Below, piece by piece: positions 18,573 through 29,240 of a DNA stretch of 64,000 nucleotides (positions are counted from its first letter, which is position 1; each line of letters begins with the position of its first letter). The translations under genes were made by a program, and so were the position numbers. The DNA is taken from positions 806,001 to 870,000 of the forward strand of contig NZ_CALPBY010000001.1 of assembly GCF_943181405.1 (NCBI RefSeq), written 5' to 3'. The notes beneath the pieces are model-generated. The model was given only the letters and a program-made list of their open reading frames with translations. It had not been told where the DNA came from and made no database searches. The stretch comes from Cellulosimicrobium sp. Marseille-Q4280. Its GTDB lineage: Bacteria; Actinomycetota; Actinomycetes; Actinomycetales; Cellulomonadaceae.

Positions 18573-20691
18573 GCTGCTGCTGCTCACCGTCGTCTTGGCG
18601 CTGATCTTTCTCGTCGTCGGCTTCCCCCTGGCTGTCGCGATTGGATCAGGCCGCGACGGCGTCGTCGCGACGGCCACGGACGCGGGACTGCTCGGCGCCA
18701 CCTTCCTGCCCCTCGCGATCGTCCTGTGGGACTGGCTAGGGGTGTTCGGTGCCGCACTAGGCATCGTGTCGTGGGGGGCCGCGATCCTGTACGCGAAGTG
18801 GCGGCGGATGCCCTTGCCCTTCAAGCATGTTCGCTTCCCGGGCGTACCGCTAGTCGCAGCCGTGGCCGTCATCCTCACGGCGGGGACACTCCTGCGGCTG
18901 AGGGACGTCTCCTTCCTGCCGTGGCTCGGCGACATGGGCGCCTACGTGAACTGGGCCAACGAGCTCGTTCGAACAGGTTCGCTCGACGCGAGCTGGCCTC
19001 CCCTTTTCTCGGCATACCTGGCCGTCCCGTCCTTCCTCTTCGGCCCAGAACACGCCGCGTCGGCTGTGCTTTTCGCAGGAGTCATCCTGCTGGCCGCGGT
19101 CCCGAGACTGCTCGTCGCCCTCGGCGTCAACCGGTGGTTCGCCGTCGCGGCCCTGGCAGCTCTCGCCGTCAGCCCGCACGCCGTCTGGTACTCGTCGTTC
19201 ACCGCGTCGGAGTCGCTGGCGGCCCCACTCTTCCTGCTCTGGCTCGTCCTCCTGCTCAAGATCCTTGGCAGGCCCGGCGGCGACGCCGGACTCACGACCG
19301 TTCTCGGCTTGCTGTTCCTGTCCATGTGCATGCTTCGTGGTAGCGCCCCTCTCCTCTTGCTGCCGCTGCTCGCCGTGTGGTTGCTCACGTTGCTCGTCGG
19401 ATCTTTTCGGGCGTCTCGTCGAAGTGCGTGGTTGGTCGTCGCTGGCGCCACCACTGCGGCTTCTGTGTCGTATGCGTACGGGATCTCGCAGATCCACCGG
19501 TACTACGTCGACATGCAGCTCACCGAGATGCTCCCAGGGCGCGTGTGGGAGCGTCTCTCCGCTGCAGGCCTCTTCGACCTAACGCCGCAGACGTACGCGT
19601 GCTTGGTCCTCGTCCCTGCGTTCTTCTGGGCCGTCGGCCGGTGGATGCGCCCGGGCGCGCTCGCAGAAGCGACACCACGCCTACGGGTCGCCCTCGGGGC
19701 AGCACTCTCGATCCTCTGGCTGACGCTCGTCGCCTGGATGGCTTTGAAGGCAGGGGACGTGTCCGCCATCCTCGGACGCATGGGCTGGGCCGGCGTCCTG
19801 ATCGCCGGACTGGCGCCACTAGCCTCCGCTTTCCGGTCCCCGCGTGCCCAGCTAGTCGTCGTCGTCGCCACGCTGTCCTCGCTCCAGTTCCTCGTTCTCC
19901 ACGATCATCGGCTCGGTGGTCAGCGGGCACACACGTTCTTCCTCTACTGGGACCGATACCTTGTCAGCGAGCTGCTTCCAACCCTCTACGTCTTCGTCTT
20001 CGCAACCGTCGGCTGGGGAGCCGCCTACCTCGTCTCCTCCCGTCGCCGTCCCGGTACGGCGCACGCCGACCTGGCCGAGCACACTGGGACCGTGACGACG
20101 ACCAATCTCCGTGCAGAGGGGGGGTGGCGTCTGCCGGCGATCGCCGCCGTCACGGCCCTGGCAGTCGCCGCACCCGGGCTCACTGCAATTCCCCCGATCA
20201 TGCGGGGGACGACACTGGACGGCTCTTTCGATCTCATCCAGGATCTCGACGACGTCGGGGACGCCGACGTGCCCGTCGTCTGGTCCGCCAACGGGCCAGG
20301 CCTCCCGGAGGGTCACTTCTTCCCCAACACCCGCATGGCCTTCGCGCGTCCGCTCGAGTACACGTTTGGCCGCGACGTCCTCAACGATCCCGCCGCTGGG
20401 GACTTCGATCCTGATGAAGTTGTCTCGGCGGCATCCCTCGACCGATATGCGGCATGCTCCGGTAGCCGCACGCTCACCGTCATCGAGGCCGACGCCGGCG
20501 GCACGGACCTCGATGCGCGACTCGCCGACTCTGATCTCGCGGCTTCTCATGTGGCAGAGGTCTCCGGCGTTGTCGAGCTGCTCCATCAACCCGCGAGCTC
20601 GGGCTGGATCGATGTCGACTACACGTTCGACGTGTGGACAGTGGAGGTCGCCCGAGAACCCACGATCTTCCCTGCTGACTGCGACAGCTAG
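18565..20691 (+). CDS. GT-C-like multi-spanning membrane protein A
   Basis: A 708-residue protein with about 12-14 hydrophobic helices and an external C-terminal domain of ~130 residues. The loop after the early helices reads WLGDMGAYVNWANELVR, then WPPLFSAYLAVPSFL. An acidic residue in the first external loop followed by aromatic/Pro residues is the usual mark of GT-C, lipid-phosphosugar-using glycosyltransferases. The start overlaps the Wzt stop. Base use is visibly less GC-rich than in flanking genes (a sampled 60-base row at 19381 has 35 G/C). The exact family is not recognised, so a sugar-transfer function on the outer face is inference. Confidence 0.65.
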   Translation: MLELLLLTVVLALIFLVVGFPLAVAIGSGRDGVVATATDAGLLGATFLPLAIVLWDWLGVFGAALGIVSWGAAILYAKWRRMPLPFKHVRFPGVPLVAAVAVILTAGTLLRLRDVSFLPWLGDMGAYVNWANELVRTGSLDASWPPLFSAYLAVPSFLFGPEHAASAVLFAGVILLAAVPRLLVALGVNRWFAVAALAALAVSPHAVWYSSFTASESLAAPLFLLWLVLLLKILGRPGGDAGLTTVLGLLFLSMCMLRGSAPLLLLPLLAVWLLTLLVGSFRASRRSAWLVVAGATTAASVSYAYGISQIHRYYVDMQLTEMLPGRVWERLSAAGLFDLTPQTYACLVLVPAFFWAVGRWMRPGALAEATPRLRVALGAALSILWLTLVAWMALKAGDVSAILGRMGWAGVLIAGLAPLASAFRSPRAQLVVVVATLSSLQFLVLHDHRLGGQRAHTFFLYWDRYLVSELLPTLYVFVFATVGWGAAYLVSSRRRPGTAHADLAEHTGTVTTTNLRAEGGWRLPAIAAVTALAVAAPGLTAIPPIMRGTTLDGSFDLIQDLDDVGDADVPVVWSANGPGLPEGHFFPNTRMAFARPLEYTFGRDVLNDPAAGDFDPDEVVSAASLDRYAACSGSRTLTVIEADAGGTDLDARLADSDLAASHVAEVSGVVELLHQPASSGWIDVDYTFDVWTVEVAREPTIFPADCDS

Positions 20692-20764
20692 GGCGTCTAC
20701 CTACCGACGGGTTCCCCCGTCAACAAGAAGCAGTCGGAAGCGCGTCGGACGTCACTGTCACGCT

Positions 20765-22879
20765 ATGAAATACGGTGCGCGGCGGTCCCCGCAAGCCGCC
20801 CCGCTCGCGTCCGCCCAGGAACATTCCCACCATGGGTTGGTGGACCCCCCCGACATTCGGACCTCGGAACGGCGACGACGCGCAGCTTCGACACTTGTCA
20901 CAGCTCCGGATCGGGTCGCCACCGTTCTGCTGATGCTGAGCATCGTGGTTTCGGTCGCGGTGCTCGTCGAGGTGTTCCGGCCGCTCGTTGTCGTCCCCCT
21001 CACACTCGTTCTCGTCGCCGTCACGTGGAAGGTCGTCCCCTCCTCCCTCGAGCCGACCCGGCGAGCAGTGGCTGGAACCCTTACGGCGCTAGGGATCGTC
21101 GTGGCGTGGTTCGTCGTCAACGTTCCGTTCGCCGCACGGTTCGTCGTCGTGACGCGCGACCCGGGATTCCTCACGCTCGAGGCGTTCTGGCTCTCGCGCA
21201 ACGAGTCGCCTGATCTCCCGCTGACCAACTCTTCCGACCTCCTGGCCACGATCGAGGGGGTGAAGGTCGCGTCGGCCGCGTACTCGGTCAACGGTGACGT
21301 CCTCAACGTCCAGGGCGCCAAGCTGCTTCCCGGGATCCTCGCCGTCGGAGGATGGGTCGGCGGCGACGTCGGGGTCCTGATTGGGAATCTCATCGTGGGC
21401 GGCGTGGCACTCCTGGCGGTCTACTCCTTCGCCCGTCGGCTCGTCGGGCCTCTCTGGGGGCTGGTACCGCTCTTCGTACTGGCAGCCAGCGTGCCGTTCG
21501 CCGCCTTCACCCGCGCTGCGTACACCGAGCCGCTCACCGTCGCGCTCGGCTTCGCCGGCCTGACGATGGCCTGGTCCGCGGTCTCCGCACGCTCGCTGGT
21601 GCAGTATGCGGGCGCGGGCGCCCTCATCGGCGCCACGGCCCTCGCGCGCGTCGACGGCGCGGCGCAGGTCATCGGTCTCGTCGCGGCACTCGGAACCGCC
21701 TCCGCATGCGCGCTCCTCCCGATGGTGCGCCGGCCCCTCGCACGTGGACTCGTCGCCGCCTCCGCCGCCGCGCTCATCCTCGTTGGACTGGGCTTCCTCG
21801 ATCTCGCCGTCCACAGCCCCAACTACCTCTCGAACCTCAGTGGACAGGTAACCATGGTCGCCCGGGCTCTGGCCTTCACCCTTGTCGGGGCCGCGGTGCT
21901 CAATGTGCCACGCGTCTGGTCCCCGCTCGCACGAGTCGTCTTCCGATCGCGGCGAGGGCTCGCCTGGGGAGCGGCAAGCGTTGTCGTGCTCCTCGCCGTC
22001 GTCCTGGCGAGCCGGCCGCTCTGGATGGAGAACCACCACACCCCGGCAGGGAGCCCCTACGCCCAGTTCCTCGAGGAGATCCAGGCGCTGGAAGGTCTCC
22101 CGCTCGACGGGAGCCGGTCGTACGACGAGATGTCCGTCAACTGGCTGACGTGGTACTTCGGGCCTCCGATGGTGATCCTCGCGTTCTCCGGTCTGGCGAT
22201 CGCGACCTATCGCGCGATCCGACGACGCGACCCGCGATTTCTCGTGTTCGTCGGGGTCGTCGCCGCACCGAGCGCGCTCTACCTGTGGCGTGTCAGCATC
22301 ACACCCGACCAGGTGTGGGCGATGCGACGGTTCCTTCCGGTCACCATCCCCGGGTTTCTCGTGGCCGCGACCCTGGCCATCGTGGTGCTCTGGGGACTCG
22401 CCCAACACTGGGCACGAGCCGTCGCAGTCCTCGGAACCGTGACGGTCGTCGTCTGGCCGCTCGTCACGTGGGGGAATCTCTTCACCGTCGTCGAGCAGGA
22501 CGGCCGTTACGGTGAGGCGCGGGCGGTCTGCGACGCCGTGGGCGGGCGCCCGATCGCGGTGGTGGGCTCTCCGCTCCCGTATGAGGCGACCCTGCTCAGC
22601 ATCTGCGGTACGGATGCCGTCGCCGTCGCCTCCGGTGCACCGGAGACGCTTGCACGTGTCCGCGACGCGTGGGGCGGTCAGGTCTCGGTCGTGGCTTTCC
22701 GCGGCGACGCCCTGCCCTGGGCCGGGACGGTCCCCCCTCCGCTGCGCACGACGACCGAGACGACCTGGGAGCGCACCCTCGAGCGATTACCGGACGACGC
22801 CCTGACCTCTCAGTCGCAGGTGTGGGTAGGACACGTCCAGCCGGACGGCAGTGTGGTTCCGGCACCGGCAGCGCCCTGA
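20765..22879 (+). CDS. GT-C-like multi-spanning membrane protein B
   Basis: A 704-residue protein with a cytoplasmic N-terminus of ~60 residues, about 12 membrane helices, and a C-terminal soluble tail of ~120 residues. The first large loop carries TLEAFWLSRNESPDLPL and later SPYAQFLEEIQALEG, and a GAKLLPGILAVGGWVGGDVG segment resembles GT39-type lipid-linked mannosyltransferases. A CACTGT box lies 6 nt before the ATG, so it may be leaderless. Like its neighbour it has lower GC. The two probably work on the same exported glycan; they are similar in size and layout but not obviously close paralogues. Confidence 0.65.
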   Translation: MKYGARRSPQAAPLASAQEHSHHGLVDPPDIRTSERRRRAASTLVTAPDRVATVLLMLSIVVSVAVLVEVFRPLVVVPLTLVLVAVTWKVVPSSLEPTRRAVAGTLTALGIVVAWFVVNVPFAARFVVVTRDPGFLTLEAFWLSRNESPDLPLTNSSDLLATIEGVKVASAAYSVNGDVLNVQGAKLLPGILAVGGWVGGDVGVLIGNLIVGGVALLAVYSFARRLVGPLWGLVPLFVLAASVPFAAFTRAAYTEPLTVALGFAGLTMAWSAVSARSLVQYAGAGALIGATALARVDGAAQVIGLVAALGTASACALLPMVRRPLARGLVAASAAALILVGLGFLDLAVHSPNYLSNLSGQVTMVARALAFTLVGAAVLNVPRVWSPLARVVFRSRRGLAWGAASVVVLLAVVLASRPLWMENHHTPAGSPYAQFLEEIQALEGLPLDGSRSYDEMSVNWLTWYFGPPMVILAFSGLAIATYRAIRRRDPRFLVFVGVVAAPSALYLWRVSITPDQVWAMRRFLPVTIPGFLVAATLAIVVLWGLAQHWARAVAVLGTVTVVVWPLVTWGNLFTVVEQDGRYGEARAVCDAVGGRPIAVVGSPLPYEATLLSICGTDAVAVASGAPETLARVRDAWGGQVSVVAFRGDALPWAGTVPPPLRTTTETTWERTLERLPDDALTSQSQVWVGHVQPDGSVVPAPAAP

Positions 22880-22921
22880 CCGCCGCCCGCCCGTCCGACT
22901 GCCAAACCGACGGCGGCTTCG

Positions 22922-25180
22922 TCACTCGGGGAACCGGCGGAGTGCGAGGTTGCGGTACTCGACCGAGCCCGCGATCCCCTCCCGCACCGCGCCCTCACCA
23001 CGCGTGAGCAGCACACCACCCCAGTACGACTTACCCCCGAAGTCCGGCGCGCGCCCGAGGAACACCTCGTAGTACCCGCCCGCCCGGTTGTTCGCCGCCT
23101 CCCGCGAACCCCAGACCCCCGACGCCACCGCAGCACGACCCGACGACGCGATCCGCCCACGCCAGTTCGCCACCTCCGACGCCGACGCCGACCGCCCGAG
23201 CATCACCTGGTACAACCGCCGCACGAACGCGTCGTCGTTGCCCCCCGACCGCTGGTAGAACTCCGGCGTCCGGTAGAACAACAACGCCACAGCGTCCACC
23301 GAGATGTCCCCCGACATCACACCCCGCGTCCAGCTGTTCAACCCCGCAGCATCCGGCTGACGACCGAGCACGTCCACGTACGCTTCGCGAACCCGCAGCC
23401 GCACGTACTCCTCCGACCGTGTCAAGGAGCGCACCACCGACTCCCGGCTCGTCCCCGACGCCAGCTTCGACGTCCACGTCGTCAACCCCGACGAGTCCGC
23501 CGCACGACCCAGCAGGTCGTCGTACAACGCCCGCACCACGGACCGCGCCTGGTTGAACGCCGCACCGTAGCCGTACGCGGTCGCACGGTCCCGGATGGAC
23601 TGCAGGTGCGTGTAGCCGACCTGACCGGGGCAGGCGGTGTAGGCGACGTCACGGTGACCGAACGTCGTGGGCAGGGTGACCGTCGTCCCCGCCGGGTAGC
23701 GGGAGTTCTCCCCGCCGCGTGTCGTGTAGCTCATGAACACGTCGGGGCGCACCCCGTAGGCGCCGAGCCGGAACCCGACGACGTGCGCCACGGCCTGGAC
23801 CGCAGCGTTGCTCGGGGCGACGCTCGAGTGGTCGCCGAGGAACGCGATGCCCACGGTCGACGTGTTGAAACCGCCCGCGTGCACGCCGATGATCGGCTTC
23901 GTCATGCTGTTCGCGCGGCCCTCGTAGACGTTTCCCCACTTGTCGACGACGAAGTTGTACCCGAGGTCGCACCACCCGCGGGTGTTGATGTGGTACGCCT
24001 GGTCGTTGCGGATGACCTGCATCGCCTGGGCGACGGACGTGTAGGAGTTGGGGTTCGCCGTGTGGTGGATGACGGCACCCACCAGGCGTGAAGCGGTGTC
24101 CGGGGTGCATGCCTGAGGAGCGGCTCCCCACCCTCCTCGGGAGATGACCGCCGGCCCGGCCGCAGCGGTCGCGACCGTGGCGCCGGCGCTCTCCACGAAG
24201 AGCGCGTTCGTCGTGACCGCCTCGCCCGTGGACGCGGCACCGGCCACCTCGGCCGCCGGGACCTCGGTCGGCTCGGGGGTGGAGATGAGCGTCAGACGGA
24301 CGTCGGCCGGCAGCTCCTCCACCGCGTCGACGGTCGCCACCTGGACGGCGTCCGACTCACCGACGTACATCGTCCCCGTACCGGACCGGGTCTCGACCTC
24401 CGCGTCGACCGTGCCCGCGTCCGGCTGCTCGTCGGCGACCTCGAGATGCTGCCAGCCAGTCCAGTCCCCGTCCTGCGACCGGGTCCGTACCTGGAGCTCG
24501 GGCACCTCGACCGTCAGGTCGTCGGGCCAGGAGACGGCGACCGTCTGGAAGCCCTCGTTCTCCACGACCGGTCCCGCGGCGACGTCGTCCACGGCCTCGA
24601 GCTCGAGCTCGTCACCGGGGGCGACGGGCTCGGCCGGCTCGGCCGGAGGATCCGCCAGCGCCGGCTCGTCCGAGGGAGCAGCGCCGTCCTCGGCCTCCTC
24701 GGCGGCCTCGCTCTCGCCGGAGTCGTCGCTCGGAGCCTCGCTCTCCGGGCTCCCGCTCTCAGGAGCCTCACCGTCCGGGGCCTCACCGTCGGGCACCTCA
24801 CCGTCCGGGGCCTCACCGTCCGGGGCCTCACCGTCGGGCACCTCACCGTCCGGGGCCTCACCGTCGGGCACCTCACCGTCAGGCGCCGCGCTCTCAGCGG
24901 TCTCGCCCGTGGCCGGAGCTCTCCGTGCCCCCGCCTGCGTCTGGGGGTCGGGCACGGAGACGTCCACGGCGAGCGGGTACTCGTCGATCCGGGGCTCCAC
25001 GGACGCGTCCGCCGTGGGCAGCGCCGTCGCCGGAAGGAGCGGGGCCGGCACGGTCGGAGCGGGCAGGGACGGAGCGGAGGCGGTCGGACGCTCGACGGGC
25101 GCGACCATGGGCGGCCCGAACAGGGGCACCACCAAGGACGCGACGGCGACGAACGCGGGAACCACGGCTGGCGACACCAT
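22922..25180 (-). CDS. Secreted PGRP-type amidase with DUF4214 repeats
   Basis: A 752-residue exported protein. The start is the ATG at 25180, which has a GAGGAG ribosome site; a longer reading from a TTG at 25219 is less likely. A hydrophobic N-terminus acts as signal or anchor. Then come a Pro/Gly/Glu repeat region (~residues 85-155), a beta-rich part, and a PGRP/amidase_2 domain (~350-525) with ligands VIHHTANPNSY and FGHRDVAYTACPGQ and the motif YNFVVDKWGNVYEGR. The C-terminus (~535-752) contains about four LGR-x-D-x-x-G-x-x-W units typical of DUF4214. It should cut or bind peptidoglycan outside the cell. The adjacent sugar genes suggest a cell-wall role, not a phage lysin. Confidence 0.88.
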   Translation of the reverse strand: MVSPAVVPAFVAVASLVVPLFGPPMVAPVERPTASAPSLPAPTVPAPLLPATALPTADASVEPRIDEYPLAVDVSVPDPQTQAGARRAPATGETAESAAPDGEVPDGEAPDGEVPDGEAPDGEAPDGEVPDGEAPDGEAPESGSPESEAPSDDSGESEAAEEAEDGAAPSDEPALADPPAEPAEPVAPGDELELEAVDDVAAGPVVENEGFQTVAVSWPDDLTVEVPELQVRTRSQDGDWTGWQHLEVADEQPDAGTVDAEVETRSGTGTMYVGESDAVQVATVDAVEELPADVRLTLISTPEPTEVPAAEVAGAASTGEAVTTNALFVESAGATVATAAAGPAVISRGGWGAAPQACTPDTASRLVGAVIHHTANPNSYTSVAQAMQVIRNDQAYHINTRGWCDLGYNFVVDKWGNVYEGRANSMTKPIIGVHAGGFNTSTVGIAFLGDHSSVAPSNAAVQAVAHVVGFRLGAYGVRPDVFMSYTTRGGENSRYPAGTTVTLPTTFGHRDVAYTACPGQVGYTHLQSIRDRATAYGYGAAFNQARSVVRALYDDLLGRAADSSGLTTWTSKLASGTSRESVVRSLTRSEEYVRLRVREAYVDVLGRQPDAAGLNSWTRGVMSGDISVDAVALLFYRTPEFYQRSGGNDDAFVRRLYQVMLGRSASASEVANWRGRIASSGRAAVASGVWGSREAANNRAGGYYEVFLGRAPDFGGKSYWGGVLLTRGEGAVREGIAGSVEYRNLALRRFPE
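24766..24885. repeat. 15-bp tandem repeat (8 units) inside the amidase gene
   Basis: The core CCGTC recurs at 24771, 24786, 24801, 24816, 24831, 24846, 24861 and 24876, an exact 15-nt period. It encodes PDGEA/PDGEV units on the minus strand. Copies alternate between two near-identical versions, consistent with slippage or unequal exchange. It is in frame, so copy-number changes keep the protein intact. Confidence 0.9.
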
Positions 25181-25247
25181 CGGCACTCCTCGGCGTGAAC
25201 GGTTTGTACACGAAGTCAACGCCAGGTCCTCACCCTCGGCAAGGTGA

Positions 25248-26324
<1,077 letters not shown>

Positions 26325-26330
26325 GGCCTT

Positions 26331-26361
26331 CCGGCGGGTCCGCCACCGGCGGACCTGCCGG
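26331..26361 (+). terminator. rmlB terminator
   Basis: A 14-bp stem (26331-26344 with 26348-26361) with one G-U pair and a 3-nt loop, 6 nt after the rmlB stop. Confidence 0.8.
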
Positions 26362-26440
26362 CGCTGACGGCGTCGGCGTTCTCCACGATTCCTCTACCCA
26401 CCGGGTCCTGGGGCGACGCAGAACGGTGACCTCCACCGCC

Positions 26441-26446
26441 TATGCT
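26441..26446 (+). promoter_or_regulatory. -10 box of the LCP operon
   Basis: TATGCT, 8 nt before the GTG at 26455 with no ribosome site between; leaderless pattern. Confidence 0.6.
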
Positions 26447-26454
26447 CATCGGTC

Positions 26455-27744
26455 GTGAGCTCTCGGAATCGCGGTCGCACAGCACCGCACCGACCCCGGA
26501 CCGCGGGCGGTCCGGCGCATGCGCGACGCCTGCCGTCGAGGTCGGTGCTGCGGGTGCTGGCGCTGTGCGTGACCGCGTGCGTGGCGTTCGCGGGCGTCGG
26601 CGGCGCGACCGCTCTCTCGCGGTTCACGGGGAACGTCGACGACGTCGACGCCGACACCCTGCTGGGCGACGACCGCCCCGAGGCCAGCACGCCCGATCCT
26701 GAGGACCCGAACGCCGGCACTCCCTTGAACATCGTCCTCATGGGCAGCGACGACCGGTCGGGAGCCAACGCAGGCCTCGTAGCCGACGACACCGAGGGCA
26801 TGCGCTCCGACACGACGATGATCCTGCACATCTCCGCCGACCGGTCACGCGTCGAGCTCGTGTCGGTCCCGCGCGACTCGACGGTCGACGTCCCGTCGTG
26901 CCCGACGACGTCGGGCACGACGACGAACCCGATGTCGGGCACGAAGTTCAACTCCGCCTTCGCGGCCGGCGCGGACCTCGGCGGCGACGTCGCCTCCGGC
27001 GCCCTCTGCACGATGCGCACGATCGAGAGCCTCACGGACGTCCGGATGGACGGCTTCGTCGTCATCGACTTCGCCGGCTTCCAGGCGATGATCGACGCGC
27101 TCGGCGGCGTCGAGCTGTGCATCCCCGAGGCGGTGCACTCGCCGAAGGCCAACAACCTCACGCTCCCCGCCGGGGTGCAGATGCTCGACGGCGGGACCGC
27201 GCTGAGCTACGCCCGTGCACGCACCGGGCAGGGCCTCGGCGACGGCTCGGACCTCGGCCGGATCGGTCGTCAGCAGGAGCTGATGGCGGCGCTCGTCCGC
27301 ACCGTGCTCGGGAAGAACCTCCTGACCGACGCCGGTGCGCTGGTGCAGTTCCTCGACGCGGTGACGAGCTCGTTGACCATGAGCGACAACTTCTCGTCCG
27401 TGACGGGACTCGCCGGACTGGCCTACAGCGCCAAGGGCATCGACCTTGGCAGCATCACCTTCATGACGGTCCCGAACGGCACCGACCCGACAAATCCCAA
27501 CAACGTGGTGTGGACGTCCGACGCGGACCAGCTCTGGGACAACCTGAAGAACGACCGCCCGGCCGGAGCGACCGAGCAGGCCGGCGGCGAGCAGGATGCC
27601 GGTTCGTCCGACGCCACGCCCCAGACCGGCACCGGTCCGGCCGGGCCGGAGGACGCGACCGAGACGGCACCGGCCCCGGCCGAGACGAAGGACGCCGGCG
27701 AGGAGGCGTTCTCCGCGCAGGACGTCACGTCAGTGTGCGGGTGA
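26455..27744 (+). CDS. LytR-CpsA-Psr (LCP) family glycopolymer ligase 1
   Basis: A 429-residue protein with a basic cytoplasmic N-terminus and one membrane helix (~residues 30-52); the rest is outside. LCP motifs in order: NIVLMGSDDRSG, MRSDTTMILHI, ELVSVPRDSTVDV, KFNSAFAAG, DFAGFQAMIDALGGVELCIP and SYARARTGQGLGDGSDLGR, keeping the acidic and arginine residues that bind the polyprenyl-pyrophosphate substrate. LCP enzymes transfer glycopolymers from lipid carrier to peptidoglycan. The C-terminal ~70 residues are low-complexity Ala/Glu/Pro/Thr. It is followed after 6 bp by a second LCP gene. Confidence 0.92.
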   Translation: MSSRNRGRTAPHRPRTAGGPAHARRLPSRSVLRVLALCVTACVAFAGVGGATALSRFTGNVDDVDADTLLGDDRPEASTPDPEDPNAGTPLNIVLMGSDDRSGANAGLVADDTEGMRSDTTMILHISADRSRVELVSVPRDSTVDVPSCPTTSGTTTNPMSGTKFNSAFAAGADLGGDVASGALCTMRTIESLTDVRMDGFVVIDFAGFQAMIDALGGVELCIPEAVHSPKANNLTLPAGVQMLDGGTALSYARARTGQGLGDGSDLGRIGRQQELMAALVRTVLGKNLLTDAGALVQFLDAVTSSLTMSDNFSSVTGLAGLAYSAKGIDLGSITFMTVPNGTDPTNPNNVVWTSDADQLWDNLKNDRPAGATEQAGGEQDAGSSDATPQTGTGPAGPEDATETAPAPAETKDAGEEAFSAQDVTSVCG

Positions 27745-27750
27745 GCGCCG

Positions 27751-29214
27751 ATGACGCACGAGGGTACTGATCCGGGGCGACGCCCACCGAGCTTCACGCC
27801 GCAGGGCGGGAGGTCGCCACGTCCGTCGTCGGTCGACGACGCCATCACGATCGGCAACAGCGGTCAACGCCCCGCACCGGTGCGAAGGACGGTGGCCGAC
27901 GACGCCGTGCGCCCCGAGCCGCGCATCCGACGCCAGTCGTCGCGAGAGGTCCCCGTCACGCCGACGCGCTCCTCGACACCCCCGCCCGCACGGCCCGCAC
28001 GGCCGGTAAGCAGCGCGGCGTCCGCGTCCGCACTCCCGCCGTCCGTGGCGCCGGAGCGTACGCCCCAGCGACGGACGCCGTCGACCCGCGTCTCGTCGTC
28101 ACCCCGCATCTCGTCGTCGCCTCGCGTCTCGTCGTCATCGCACGCATCGAGCAGCACGGCCTCGCCGGCTCGGCGTCCGGGCACGTCCCCGGCGCCTCCG
28201 GGTCGCCCGCCCGCGGGCAGCCCCAGACCGACGTCGCCCGCCGGGGCTCCGCGCGGGCGTGGCACCATCCGTGTGCGCAAGGGCCGCGTCGCCGTGCTCG
28301 TCGCCTGCGTCGTGCTCGTCGGGCTGCTCGCCTGGCCGATCGGCCTGCTCGTGTGGGCGAACGGCAAGATCCAGCACGTCGAGGCGCTCTCCGGTGCGGC
28401 CGGGACGCCGGGGAACACCTACCTGCTCGCGGGATCGGACGCGCGCGGCGAGGTCGTCGGCGAGGACGGCACCGAAGGCGCGAGGACGGACACGATCCTC
28501 CTCCTGCACGCTCCGTCGAGCGGGCCTGCGGCACTGATCAGCCTGCCTCGCGACACGTACGCCGAGATCCCGGACAACGGCGCCAGCAAGCTGAACTCGG
28601 CGTACTCCTGGGGCGGCGCACCGCTCCTGGTCCGCACGGTCGAGCAGCTGACCGGGCTCACGGTCGACCACTACGTGGAGATCGGGTTCGGCGGCGTCCA
28701 GGGAGTCGTCGACGCCGTCGGCGGCGTGGAGCTGTGCCTCGACTACGACGTCAACGACCCCAACAGCGGCCTCGTCTGGGCCGCCGGGTGCCACGTGGCC
28801 GACGGGACCACGGCGATCGCCTTCTCGCGCATGCGCTACTCCGACCCGAAGGGCGACATCGGTCGCGCCGAACGTCAGCGACAGGTGATCGGGGCCGTCA
28901 CCTCGAAGGCGGCCGACCCGGGCATCCTCTTCCGGCCGGCCGACCAGGTCTCGTTGCTCGACTCCGGGCTCGGCGCGCTCACGGTCGACGAGAGCACGGG
29001 GATCGTCGACCTGGGCAAGATGGCTCTCGCGTTCCGCGCTGCGAACGGCCCCGACGGCATCACGGGCACGCCACCCATCAGCAACCCCGACTACCGTCCC
29101 GGGAACGTCGGCTCCACGGTGCAGCTCGACCCGGAGCTCGCACCGCAGTTCTGGGAGGACATCCGCGACGGCAACCTCCCGCCCGGACAGGTCGGCGGGC
29201 TCCCCCAGCCGTAG
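27751..29214 (+). CDS. LytR-CpsA-Psr (LCP) family glycopolymer ligase 2
   Basis: A 487-residue protein. The cytoplasmic N-terminus is very long (~175 residues), rich in Pro, Ser and Arg with an SSSPRISSSPRVSSS run, then one membrane helix (~residues 176-200). The LCP domain follows: LLAGSDARGE, ARTDTILLLHA, LISLPRDTYAEIP, KLNSAYSWGG, GFGGVQGVVDAVGGVELCL and SRMRYSDPKGDIGRAERQ. The disordered N-terminus could be a phosphorylation or interaction region; that is inference. The gene lies 6 bp after LCP 1, and the pair ends the surface-polymer region, fitting attachment of its product to peptidoglycan. Confidence 0.92.
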   Translation: MTHEGTDPGRRPPSFTPQGGRSPRPSSVDDAITIGNSGQRPAPVRRTVADDAVRPEPRIRRQSSREVPVTPTRSSTPPPARPARPVSSAASASALPPSVAPERTPQRRTPSTRVSSSPRISSSPRVSSSSHASSSTASPARRPGTSPAPPGRPPAGSPRPTSPAGAPRGRGTIRVRKGRVAVLVACVVLVGLLAWPIGLLVWANGKIQHVEALSGAAGTPGNTYLLAGSDARGEVVGEDGTEGARTDTILLLHAPSSGPAALISLPRDTYAEIPDNGASKLNSAYSWGGAPLLVRTVEQLTGLTVDHYVEIGFGGVQGVVDAVGGVELCLDYDVNDPNSGLVWAAGCHVADGTTAIAFSRMRYSDPKGDIGRAERQRQVIGAVTSKAADPGILFRPADQVSLLDSGLGALTVDESTGIVDLGKMALAFRAANGPDGITGTPPISNPDYRPGNVGSTVQLDPELAPQFWEDIRDGNLPPGQVGGLPQP

Positions 29215-29240
29215 CCCGGACCGCAGCTCGGACCACGCCC

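Noticed and set aside
22922-25180. Prophage endolysin
   Set aside because: No holin, portal, tail or integrase genes around. The protein has an export signal, a long stalk and DUF4214 units, and the neighbours are polysaccharide genes.
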